From a virus, in the IMG/VR virus record IMGVR_UViG_3300015189_000002, positions 1 to 64,000 of that record: 64,000 nt of DNA. One strand, 5' to 3'. The notes under the pieces were generated by a model that searched no databases, was not told the DNA's origin, and worked only from the letters and a program-made list of their open reading frames with translations. The translations under genes were made by a program, and so were the position numbers. Every line of letters begins with the position of its first letter. The first letter of the stretch is position 1. Shown here piece after piece: positions 54,789-62,178 of the stretch.

Positions 54789-57599
54789 ATGTCCATTGAC
54801 ACTGCAATGTTCGCCAAGGCTGGCGTCGACAATCAGAAGGACGAGCAGGCGCGTCGCGCCGTTGCCGTCTTCCGTCAGCTGCAACCCCTACTGACTTCCT
54901 ACGCCCGCATCCTGACCAAGAGGTCTGATGTCCGTGTAGAGATGGCCGCGCTGGACAACGGCTCGACCGACGGCAAGCGTATCTTCTTTCGCCCGCCTAT
55001 CTCGCTGGGTGACACGACGCCTCACGAGCGCAGGCTGTGCGACAAACGAGACGCTGACAAGCAGTTGCTGTGTCGTGCGTGCCAGATTCGTGAAAGTGTG
55101 CTGGTCACGATTTACCACGAGGTCGCTCACATCTGCTACAACTCGTTCGACAATCCGACCGACGAAGAGCGCGCTGAACTGATCGCCAAGGCTGTTCGTG
55201 AAGCTGACGGTAAGTTCGCAGAAGAGATCGCGTCCAAGATCGAGTCTGCCCCATACTTTACCAAGAACACTTACATGGGCATGGCGAGTCTTGTTAGCCC
55301 ATTCTTGCCGCTGATTATCAATGGGCTGGAGGATGCCCGAGTCAACGCCGAGATGCACAAGTCCCGCAAGGGAACTAAGGTCATGTTCGAGGCAGATGCA
55401 CACAAGATCTTCACCTTGGGTGTTGAGCAGAAAGACCCGGCTGGCAACATCATCGTCAAGCCGTGGAACGAGTACCCGCAGAATATGCAGATGATTGTCG
55501 GCCTGTACGTCAAGGCGTCCGGCTACGACTACAGGGGCTGGTTCATTCCGCCAGTCGAAGAAGCACTCAATGACGCCATGCTGCAGCGCTACTGCAACAT
55601 GGTTAAGACGGCACGTTCGGTATCTGGCATCTACAACTTGTCATTCCCCGTTCTCGAGCAGCTTCGTGAGTTGGGATTCTGCAAGCCGCCGGAGCCGAAG
55701 CCTGAACCTGAGCCCGAGCCCGAACCGGAGCCCGAGCCCGACAAAAAAGATGGGGAAGAAGAAGATGACAACGATTCAGCCGCTCCTTCCGATGGGGAAG
55801 ACGGAGAGTCTGAAGACACAGCCGGAGAGTCCGAAGGCGATGAGCCTGAAGACAGTTCTGACGGTGAAGGTGCTACCGGAGGTGAGCCATGCGACAACGG
55901 CGAGCCCGACGACTCGAATTCTAGTGGTGGGGATGATGAGTCGGACTCCGAAGGGGGAGACGGTGACGATCCAGTGGACGGACAAGGAGACGACGATGAC
56001 TCTTCACAGTCCGAGGGGGGTTCTGATGAGGGCCTTTCAGGTGAGGAGGATTCCGATAGTGAGTCCGGCGAGGCCAATCAGTCAGGCAATGACGCTGATG
56101 CTGAGAATTCTGGCAGCTCCGACGGATCTGGTGGATCAGACGGCGAACCATCTGACGAGTCTTCTTCAGATGGCTCAGAATCAGGTGACACAGAGGGGGA
56201 TGGTGTAGATGAAGAGGGTACAGATGAGTCTAGCCAGACTGGTGAAGGCGACATTGACTCTTCTGACGAGGGTGATGGAACAGGTGCTGGAGAGTCCGAT
56301 TCCAGTGGTCTTGGTTTCGGTGAGTCCGACGGAAGTCTTGAGTCAGGTCGTTCCGACGACACTGAAAAAGGCGACGAAGAAGGCGACGCCGACGACGACC
56401 ACGCCGGAGATGCTGGAGAAGCAGCGACTTCGACTGGAGATGACAGAGTACTGAAGCCACCGACAGCCGATCCAGTACTGTCTGACGAGCCGATAGACAC
56501 TGGCGCTGATGATGGCACAGGCGGAATCGAGCTCATCGAAGACGAGAAGTACGATCATGTCCCAATGGGCGAGGCCAAGGACTGCGAAGAGGGCGTTCAC
56601 GTCTGGACGCACCACGAGGGCGACGAGAAGCCGAAGACGCTCAACGAAACTGACTGTGAGAACGCAGTCGACCGTGCGGTTGTCCAAGGCATCTACTTCG
56701 AGACGCCATCCAAGAACATCTTTGGAGTCCGTGAGCACCACTACGGCCAGCCGGTCATTGTGGACGGGTACGACGTGTCAGGTGCCTGGAGCGACACTCG
56801 CTACACAAGGAGTGGCTTCACTCGGTACGACTTGGGAGTCGAGGGTGACTTCACGACGCCGCCGAAGGTTATCGGTGACGCACTTGTTCAGATGAGGGTT
56901 ACCTTCTCTGACAACAAACGCGGCCATGACCAAAACAACCTCAAGTCAGGCAAGGTCAACGCTCGGGTTCTCGGCAAGCGTGCGTGGCGTGGAGATGATC
57001 GTATCTTCAAGCGTCGCATCCTGCCGGGCAAGCGTGACTACTTTGTCATCCTTGCTGTGGATCTGTCTGGTTCACAGGTCGGACGGAACATCGTCCTTAC
57101 AAAGCGAGCTGTGTTCGCTCAGGCGACTCTGTTGAGTCGTATGGGTATCCCGTTCGCTATCTACGGCCACTCGGGCAACTACCACACGCCTAGCAAGGGT
57201 CGTTCTGAAGGTCTTGATCTCGACATCTACCTCATCAAAGAGGGTGGCGAGATGTGGGACAAGAATACACAGGAGCGGCTGCAGCAGGCTGGTCCTGACA
57301 GTGCGAACCTCGATGGTCACTCGGTAGAGTACTACCGCAAGCTGATGCAAAAGTCCACTGCGACTGATCGCATCATCATGTACTACACCGATGGCAAAAT
57401 GCCAGCAGAAAATCACGACGAAGAGCTGGAGATCCTGCAGCGTGAGATCAAGCGGTGTAAGCAGCTCGGCATCACACTGATGGGCGTCGGTATCCGAACC
57501 GACTCGCCTGTCAGACACGGCCTGGACACCGTTCAGGTCGACACCGAGGAAGACATTGTCAAGGTGGTGAGACACCTAGAAAAGAGGTTGCTCAAGTAG
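54789..57599 (+). CDS. CobT-like VWA protein with N-terminal HExxH metallopeptidase-like domain and giant acidic linker
   Basis: The 936-residue protein has three parts. Residues about 1-300 contain YHEVAHICYN (H110-E111-x-x-H114) and LEDARVNAEMH (E181/D182), a zinc-metallopeptidase-like set as in DUF2201/COG3864 proteins. Residues about 300-580 are almost all D, E, S, G, P: a PEP repeat and then acidic SG/DE runs. Residues about 745-936 form a VWA domain with a MIDAS DLSGS (758-762) and YTDGK (T867). CobT-type proteins pair with MoxR ATPases; the partner is at 52587. GGAGG precedes ATG 54789. Peptidase activity is inferred only. Confidence 0.88.
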   Translation: MSIDTAMFAKAGVDNQKDEQARRAVAVFRQLQPLLTSYARILTKRSDVRVEMAALDNGSTDGKRIFFRPPISLGDTTPHERRLCDKRDADKQLLCRACQIRESVLVTIYHEVAHICYNSFDNPTDEERAELIAKAVREADGKFAEEIASKIESAPYFTKNTYMGMASLVSPFLPLIINGLEDARVNAEMHKSRKGTKVMFEADAHKIFTLGVEQKDPAGNIIVKPWNEYPQNMQMIVGLYVKASGYDYRGWFIPPVEEALNDAMLQRYCNMVKTARSVSGIYNLSFPVLEQLRELGFCKPPEPKPEPEPEPEPEPEPDKKDGEEEDDNDSAAPSDGEDGESEDTAGESEGDEPEDSSDGEGATGGEPCDNGEPDDSNSSGGDDESDSEGGDGDDPVDGQGDDDDSSQSEGGSDEGLSGEEDSDSESGEANQSGNDADAENSGSSDGSGGSDGEPSDESSSDGSESGDTEGDGVDEEGTDESSQTGEGDIDSSDEGDGTGAGESDSSGLGFGESDGSLESGRSDDTEKGDEEGDADDDHAGDAGEAATSTGDDRVLKPPTADPVLSDEPIDTGADDGTGGIELIEDEKYDHVPMGEAKDCEEGVHVWTHHEGDEKPKTLNETDCENAVDRAVVQGIYFETPSKNIFGVREHHYGQPVIVDGYDVSGAWSDTRYTRSGFTRYDLGVEGDFTTPPKVIGDALVQMRVTFSDNKRGHDQNNLKSGKVNARVLGKRAWRGDDRIFKRRILPGKRDYFVILAVDLSGSQVGRNIVLTKRAVFAQATLLSRMGIPFAIYGHSGNYHTPSKGRSEGLDLDIYLIKEGGEMWDKNTQERLQQAGPDSANLDGHSVEYYRKLMQKSTATDRIIMYYTDGKMPAENHDEELEILQREIKRCKQLGITLMGVGIRTDSPVRHGLDTVQVDTEEDIVKVVRHLEKRLLK

Positions 57600-57617
57600 A
57601 ACCTGAACAGTTAGATT

Positions 57618-57641
57618 GACTCAGGGATTCGTCCCTGGGTC
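57618..57641 (+). terminator. Rho-independent terminator after the VWA gene
   Basis: GACTCAGGGA and TCCCTGGGTC pair (one G-T pair) around a TTCG tetraloop, and CTTTCT follows. The tetraloop and U-rich tail make it a good classical terminator. It ends the MoxR/VWA operon. Confidence 0.8.
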
Positions 57642-57806
57642 TTTCTAACCAGTCAGATTAGGAAACGACTGGCTTGTGTAATTGAGTCCCCATCGTAAAC
57701 CGATAGCAATATCCTTGGGTCGGGGCTTGCAACGGTCCAAGCGACCGTGTAACGTCGCCTACTACAGCACTTCACCGCACGACCCGACATGAAAGGGAGG
57801 CGCATC

Positions 57807-58238
57807 ATGGCCGCCGATTACAGCCAGTTCCAGGGAAAGAAAGTCGTCATCGTCCGCAACGAGCCGGGCAAAGCCGAGGCCGAAGAGATCGAGGGCACTG
57901 TCGAAGCGAGCAACGAGATGGGCGTGCTGATCAAGCCCAAGGGCAAGAGCCAGCTTCTGCTCATCGAGGTCGCAGAGATCGACCACATCGACTTCGTGGA
58001 ATCCAAACTGAAAGAGCTCACCCGGAAGGTCCTCAAGCCGGTCGAGTTCGGTCAGGCACGAAACCACCTGCTCGAGCGCCATGCCTACTCGCTGGCCTCG
58101 GTCAACAAGCTGACCGAGAAGGAGGCGTTCGAGTTCCACGCGACCATCGACCACGAGGGCGATGACCTCGGTCACACTCACGAGGACAAGGATGCCACCG
58201 AGCGCGCACAGGCCGTCGCCGCCGCTGAGGTTGCCTGA
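57807..58238 (+). CDS. Acidic helical protein
   Basis: ATG 57807 follows AAAGGGAGG; ATG 57789 is less well placed. The 143-residue product starts MAADYSQFQGKKVVIVRNEP and has IEVAEIDHIDFVESKLKELT and a charged tail with HEGDDLGHTHEDKDATERA. The beta-alpha front and acidic tail give little to identify it. The function is unknown. Confidence 0.65.
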   Translation: MAADYSQFQGKKVVIVRNEPGKAEAEEIEGTVEASNEMGVLIKPKGKSQLLLIEVAEIDHIDFVESKLKELTRKVLKPVEFGQARNHLLERHAYSLASVNKLTEKEAFEFHATIDHEGDDLGHTHEDKDATERAQAVAAAEVA

Positions 58239-58356
58239 TCCATCCTGAGGCCGGTGCTACGGTAAACCCTCCTGTCGGCTCCGCTACCGACACCGCGAGG
58301 TAAGGCTCGTACAGCGCTGCGCGGTCCACATGGAACCGATCAGTCAGCCCTCCGGA

Positions 58357-58398
58357 GATCAACCCCTTCGTCTCCCCGAATGGACGAGGGGGTTGATC
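58357..58398 (+). terminator. Terminator, 16-bp stem
   Basis: GATCAACCCCTTCGTC and GACGAGGGGGTTGATC pair over 16 bases with one mismatch around a 10-base loop. The right arm contains TTGATC, which is also the -35 of the promoter that follows. Stop and start signals are thus overlapped. Confidence 0.8.
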
Positions 58399-58422
58399 TT
58401 AACGCTAGCCTATCGTTAGGCT
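58393..58422 (+). promoter_or_regulatory. Promoter for the 58457 gene
   Basis: TTGATC at 58393-58398 and TAGGCT at 58417-58422 are 18 bases apart. TAGGCT is also the -10 at 59208. GCTAGC repeats flank the -10. Confidence 0.6.
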
Positions 58423-58456
58423 CGCTAGCACTAGGCGAAAACAAAAGGAGAGTAAT

Positions 58457-59188
58457 ATGGCAGTAGGTTGGAAAGGAGTCAGCTTACGTGATCCAAACGA
58501 GCCCGGCTACGAGGCTAAGCATCCGTGGTCTTTTGGATGCGAAGTTGAGCTGTGCTACTACCGAGTGTGTGCGGACTCAGAAGCCGCCGCACTTGAGATT
58601 CAGAATAACCACGGATGCCCTCACTCGGGCACCACAAAGATTGGATGGACCGTGACTAGGACACTGGTAGAACAGATGTGGGACAAGCTCGATGAAGCGA
58701 TGGTTGAGATTCAGAACGGAGTTGCCGCTCTTCATGTCTTAGATGTTAGTGAACATAGCAGTACAAGCAAGGCTTTACATGACGCAAAGGTGCGCGCTAG
58801 AGCGTTTGCTGAGTGCATAGCGATCTTCATGCCTCCACATTTCACTACTGCCGACGATGTAGCTCGTGAGGCGAAGATGCGTTACAACGCAAAGCAAGCT
58901 GGCGACGAGCATCAGACAGCCGGCCTCGGTCAGCGCCGCTACGAGGGTGCTGAAGAGTGGACCAAGGCTCAGGGCGGCTGGACTAGTGACCCAGCACAGG
59001 GTATGCGTGGAACTGGCACGTCGAAGCGCTCCACTCCCAAGACGACTCAGATTCCTCCTAGCCTTGGCGAGAAGGAGCAGGCGGCAATCAAGTTCGCTTT
59101 TGAGTCAGGAATGTTCACGGAGGCAGTACTGTCCACGACCTACAAGGTTCCTGTGCAGGTGATTCGACAAATCGTCTCACCCGTTTGA
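58457..59188 (+). CDS. Protein with cysteine/histidine front and helical C-terminus
   Basis: The 243-residue product has FGCEVELCYYRVCADSEAAA and NNHGCPHSGTTKIG in the first 60 residues, a helical middle (VEIQNGVAALHVLDVSEH), and a C-terminal helix-turn-helix-like segment IKFAFESGMFTEAVLSTTYK. AAAGGAGAGTAAT gives its start. The stop codon lies inside the -35 of the promoter at 59185. It may be a regulator; the family is not recognised. Confidence 0.68.
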   Translation: MAVGWKGVSLRDPNEPGYEAKHPWSFGCEVELCYYRVCADSEAAALEIQNNHGCPHSGTTKIGWTVTRTLVEQMWDKLDEAMVEIQNGVAALHVLDVSEHSSTSKALHDAKVRARAFAECIAIFMPPHFTTADDVAREAKMRYNAKQAGDEHQTAGLGQRRYEGAEEWTKAQGGWTSDPAQGMRGTGTSKRSTPKTTQIPPSLGEKEQAAIKFAFESGMFTEAVLSTTYKVPVQVIRQIVSPV

Positions 59189-59213
59189 CAAACCTATGAG
59201 GGGGGAGTAGGCT
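59185..59213 (+). promoter_or_regulatory. Promoter for the 59288 gene
   Basis: TTGACA at 59185-59190 and TAGGCT at 59208-59213 are exactly 17 bases apart. TTGACA contains the TGA of the upstream gene. TAGGCTATCG repeats a 10-mer from the double hairpin at 45148. Confidence 0.72.
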
Positions 59214-59287
59214 ATCGCTAGATGCATGTATGACCCGACGATCCAGTGGTCTAGAAACTGCCACTGTACGCGAAAGCAGCTTATTCA

Positions 59288-59728
59288 ATGATAACGTTCT
59301 TGCCATACCCCGATTTTGCAAAGACCGCACACGTTCTCGACAGTTACCGTTTGAACAAGCAGATGGCTGATGTGGCTGCAATAATCGACCTCCTTCACGG
59401 AGAGGTTACAGACAGTACTGAGTACCGCCACTCGGTCGTGCAGAGCTGGAATGGTTTTGAAGTTCAGCTCATTCAGTATGGCATCACTTTGTGTGAAGAA
59501 TGGGCGAGCCGTGGTTTTGACTCGCTCAGAATAATGGAGAAGTTTCTCTGGCAGATGGGTTGCGCCTCCAGCACTACTTACACAATGGACTTACCACCGT
59601 GGTTCGGTAAGAAAGAGTTTCACCTGTTCCACCGATCGCTGCTGATCAGTATGGACTACAATCACTACAGTCTGTTCTTCGACGCCGACACACCTCCTGT
59701 TCTGCCATTTCTTTGGCCGGTTGAGTAG
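59288..59728 (+). CDS. MSMEG_6728-like / pyrimidine-dimer-glycosylase-like protein
   Basis: The 146-residue product begins MITFLPYPDFAKTAHVLDSYRLNKQM, which matches the MSMEG_6728 family start (TFLPYPDF, then LD-x-x-RL-x-KQ) and is distantly related to T4 endonuclease V. It continues with HSVVQSWNGFEVQLIQYGITL and CEEWASRG. Such proteins may act on damaged DNA bases, but the catalytic proof is missing here. It has its own promoter. It ends two bases before the next gene. Confidence 0.75.
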   Translation: MITFLPYPDFAKTAHVLDSYRLNKQMADVAAIIDLLHGEVTDSTEYRHSVVQSWNGFEVQLIQYGITLCEEWASRGFDSLRIMEKFLWQMGCASSTTYTMDLPPWFGKKEFHLFHRSLLISMDYNHYSLFFDADTPPVLPFLWPVE

Positions 59729-59730
59729 TC

Positions 59731-60123
59731 ATGGCCCGCGTATCGAAAGTTGAAGCCTGCATGATCTGTGGGGCTGTGCCTTGCGAATGCGGGAAGCGAT
59801 CGAAGTCAGTTGTTACCAAGAAGGTTAGGCCGGAGCCTCGACCTGTAGTGAATGTCGAGGCTCCGGCTCTTCAGAGCAAGTCTATGCGAGACGCTATGAA
59901 GGCTCATGCGATTGCAAAGCCTGTTATTAAGTCGTCTCCACCAAAGAAGCCAATGTTTCACAAGCCAGAGACTCCGATCAACGAGTTACTGTTTGCTGAT
60001 GCAGTCCGTAATCTGGCTTCGATCTTGCATCCAGATGAGATAGTAAGGTACAAGATCTTGATTACATCTACACCGACCGTCAGTGAACGATCTGCTATAT
60101 GGAGGGCGCGAAGATCAAGATGA
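59731..60123 (+). CDS. Zinc-finger protein with proline-rich linker
   Basis: The 130-residue product begins VEACMICGAVPCECGKRSKS, with cysteines spaced C-x-x-C...C-x-C that can hold zinc. A basic, proline-rich stretch (KKVRPEPRPVV) and helix-forming C-terminus (LLFADAVRNLASILH) follow. It overlaps the next gene by four bases. The function is unknown. Confidence 0.68.
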   Translation: MARVSKVEACMICGAVPCECGKRSKSVVTKKVRPEPRPVVNVEAPALQSKSMRDAMKAHAIAKPVIKSSPPKKPMFHKPETPINELLFADAVRNLASILHPDEIVRYKILITSTPTVSERSAIWRARRSR

Positions 60124-60764
60124 AAAAGTTTGAGCAGATTGCTACGGTTACTGGCTCGGTGCTCACTTGGCAGCCAAACGGCCACATTAAGTGCGAGACA
60201 GATCAAAAGTACTGGTGCAAGCACATCAGTATAGCCCTCAAAGAAAACCTCGACGCAGAAAGTCTGTGGAATGAGTTTATATCCGATCAAGATGGATTGC
60301 CATTCCAGATCGAGATTCCAGTCAATCCAGATAAGAACTTGTGGGCGACCGTAATTCTCAACAACGCAAAGCTGGCTTACCCCGGAATGACAGTCATCTA
60401 CTATGAGACAGGTAGAGAAAGAAAGTCACCGATACTTCATACCAGTCTTGTTGGCTCAGAGAGTGAGCACTTCGTCGGGTACATACACCCAGGCGATGGA
60501 AGAATGATTGTCCGCACAATGCTGATCAACTGGTTCAAGGGCAACGTGCCGGTTAAGAACTTGCACTGCACTTCAGGAAGCCACAAGTACTCACAAGAGA
60601 TGATATGGGAGGCAGATGTAGCAGACGAGAGCAAAAAGTGGTTCCAGTACTGGTGCTGCTATACGACCGGCCACTGCATTAGCTGTGCGAGTGGTCAATC
60701 AAGTAAGACAGATTGGCCCGAGGATCTCATTCCCGGCGACGACAAGAAAGTGAGTGTGTGGTAA
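60120..60764 (+). CDS. SWIM-like zinc protein
   Basis: ATG 60120 overlaps the preceding stop and follows a GGAGG site 16 bases away. The 214-residue product has GHIKCETDQKYWCKHISIAL near residues 22-41, resembling the C...WCKHI end of SWIM zinc fingers, plus later cysteines (WFQYWCCYTTGHCISCASG). The middle is alpha/beta with a conserved YIHPGDGRMIVRTML stretch. SWIM fingers bind DNA or proteins. The function is unknown. Confidence 0.68.
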   Translation: MKKFEQIATVTGSVLTWQPNGHIKCETDQKYWCKHISIALKENLDAESLWNEFISDQDGLPFQIEIPVNPDKNLWATVILNNAKLAYPGMTVIYYETGRERKSPILHTSLVGSESEHFVGYIHPGDGRMIVRTMLINWFKGNVPVKNLHCTSGSHKYSQEMIWEADVADESKKWFQYWCCYTTGHCISCASGQSSKTDWPEDLIPGDDKKVSVW

Positions 60765-60766
60765 AG

Positions 60767-61009
60767 ATGGCAAACGCATCTACAGTATTGTACAGGTGCC
60801 AAAACTCAAAGTGCCTGAATCCTGATGTCGGACGTGCTCTTCTGACAGTCAAGAAGGTCGTCTTCTTGGAGATGGGTCCAGGCGGTCGAACCGTTCGGAG
60901 TAGGGTAACCGCCTGGCTGTGCCCGGTGTGTACTGCGGAAGATAACGACTGGAATCGTGAGAAGTTCGCTCCTCTAGTCGGCGCTGGTTCTGAGCCTGTT
61001 CGTGGCTAA
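60767..61009 (+). CDS. Small zinc-ribbon protein
   Basis: The 80-residue product has LYRCQNSKCLNPDVGRALLT and WLCPVCTAED, giving two cysteine pairs in a classic ribbon. ATG 60767 is chosen over upstream TTG/GTG starts because it follows the previous gene by two bases. It overlaps the next gene's GTG by eight bases. The function is unknown. Confidence 0.7.
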   Translation: MANASTVLYRCQNSKCLNPDVGRALLTVKKVVFLEMGPGGRTVRSRVTAWLCPVCTAEDNDWNREKFAPLVGAGSEPVRG

Positions 61010-61595
61010 GGGCCAATACCGTCCCGGTTCTCGCAATCCAAAGTTTCGATCCGATGGCAAGATGTCAGAGAATCGGATCGCCTGGATGCGTACTGTACTT
61101 GGTACGTCAGTCATCATGTTCTATCCTCCTGGAGTGAATGACGAAGATGATGATGAGTATGAGATCGCAAACAACAAAGAGCTTGGCCCGACAGTCAGAC
61201 TCGTATTGCCTCGACCCAATGGTCGAGCTGTAACCATGAACCTTACTGCGATGACAGGTCCAGAGTTACAGATGATGCGAGAGTTCTACGACCTGCTATT
61301 TGATCTAGCAGAGCCCGTTGTACGGGAGAGAGACAAGGTGGCGCAAGATGCCTTCAACTCAGGTGATGACGCTTTCGCAAGAATCTATCGACAGGTTCCG
61401 CAACTGGTTATCCGTTCGGGGCAAGTCCCCGAAGACTACCAAAGCATACGGGACCGACTTGGGGATCTTGCTAACCGAGTTGGAAGAGACGGAGATCTCG
61501 AAGGAAGACTTCGCGGAGACGGCCATGAACTGGCTCCAAGCGAACCGGAAGAGAATCGCTCCAAAGACGACGACACGCCGGTTGACAAGCCTTAA
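61002..61595 (+). CDS. Conserved-looking protein, long overlap with the integrase
   Basis: The GTG at 61002 begins a 197-residue product: RIAWMRTVLGTSVIMFYPPG, PTVRLVLPRPNGRAVTMN, then MMREFYDLLFDLAEPVVRER. After residue 116 its frame overlaps the recombinase gene by about 250 bases, ending with a proline- and acid-rich tail. Its body resembles actinophage proteins found near integrases, with no known function. The second half may be retained because it codes in both frames. The function is unknown. Confidence 0.7.
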   Translation: MAKGQYRPGSRNPKFRSDGKMSENRIAWMRTVLGTSVIMFYPPGVNDEDDDEYEIANNKELGPTVRLVLPRPNGRAVTMNLTAMTGPELQMMREFYDLLFDLAEPVVRERDKVAQDAFNSGDDAFARIYRQVPQLVIRSGQVPEDYQSIRDRLGDLANRVGRDGDLEGRLRGDGHELAPSEPEENRSKDDDTPVDKP

Positions 61596-62178
61596 AGCGT
61601 TCTCAAAGTGGGCCGGATGGGGCGACTCGTTGGCTGACTACAGTGCTCCTTTCGTAGCCAAGGGAATACCTCATCCGATGCCGGAAGGTGTCGATGGAGT
61701 GTATCGCCTGATCGCGGCCACCGAGTACGAGAACCGCAAGGCGTTAGTTGCCTTGTGTGGGCTGTGCGGTTGCAGGATCGGCGAAGCTCTGGCCATCAAG
61801 CCGTGTGATTTCGATCTTCAGAACATGATGCTGACCATCCGCGGTAAGGCTGACAAAACTCGAGTCGTCCCGGTCGGCACCAGGGCTTGGAAGATTCTTC
61901 AGATGCCTGTCACGCGAGCGTTCGTCAGTGGCGGAGGAGAGGTGGTGGGTCTGAAGGATCGGTTTGCCCGGCGGATCATCAGTGACCTTGGACTCAAAGC
62001 CGGCCTGATTCGACCGATCAGAAGTCACGATCTTCGTGCCACCTTCGCCACGGCGATCTATGACTCGACCTTGGATATCAGGGTCGTACAGGAGTTGCTC
62101 GGCCACGCCTCGGTTGAGACGACTCAGCTCTACACTGGCATCACCCTCGACACCATGCGAAAGGCGGTTGAACTGTGA
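61348..62178 (+). CDS. Tyrosine recombinase (integrase/XerC-like)
   Basis: The 276-residue protein has a SAM-like N-terminal core-binding domain (SIDRFRNWLSVRGKSPKTTK) and a catalytic domain with all key residues: Arg143 in CGCRIGEAL, Lys170 in GKADKTRV, His227/Arg230 in SHDLRATF, His253 in LLGHAS, and nucleophile Tyr262 in LYTGI. It would cut and join DNA at a target site. ATG 61348 lies within the upstream gene in another frame. No repressor or attachment core is recognised nearby, so a role in genome dimer resolution is as likely as lysogenic integration. Confidence 0.9.
   Translation: MPSTQVMTLSQESIDRFRNWLSVRGKSPKTTKAYGTDLGILLTELEETEISKEDFAETAMNWLQANRKRIAPKTTTRRLTSLKAFSKWAGWGDSLADYSAPFVAKGIPHPMPEGVDGVYRLIAATEYENRKALVALCGLCGCRIGEALAIKPCDFDLQNMMLTIRGKADKTRVVPVGTRAWKILQMPVTRAFVSGGGEVVGLKDRFARRIISDLGLKAGLIRPIRSHDLRATFATAIYDSTLDIRVVQELLGHASVETTQLYTGITLDTMRKAVEL

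Noticed and set aside
61318-61347. Upstream TTG start for the integrase
   Set aside because: ATG 61348 is closer to the expected core-binding domain and TTG lacks a ribosome site.
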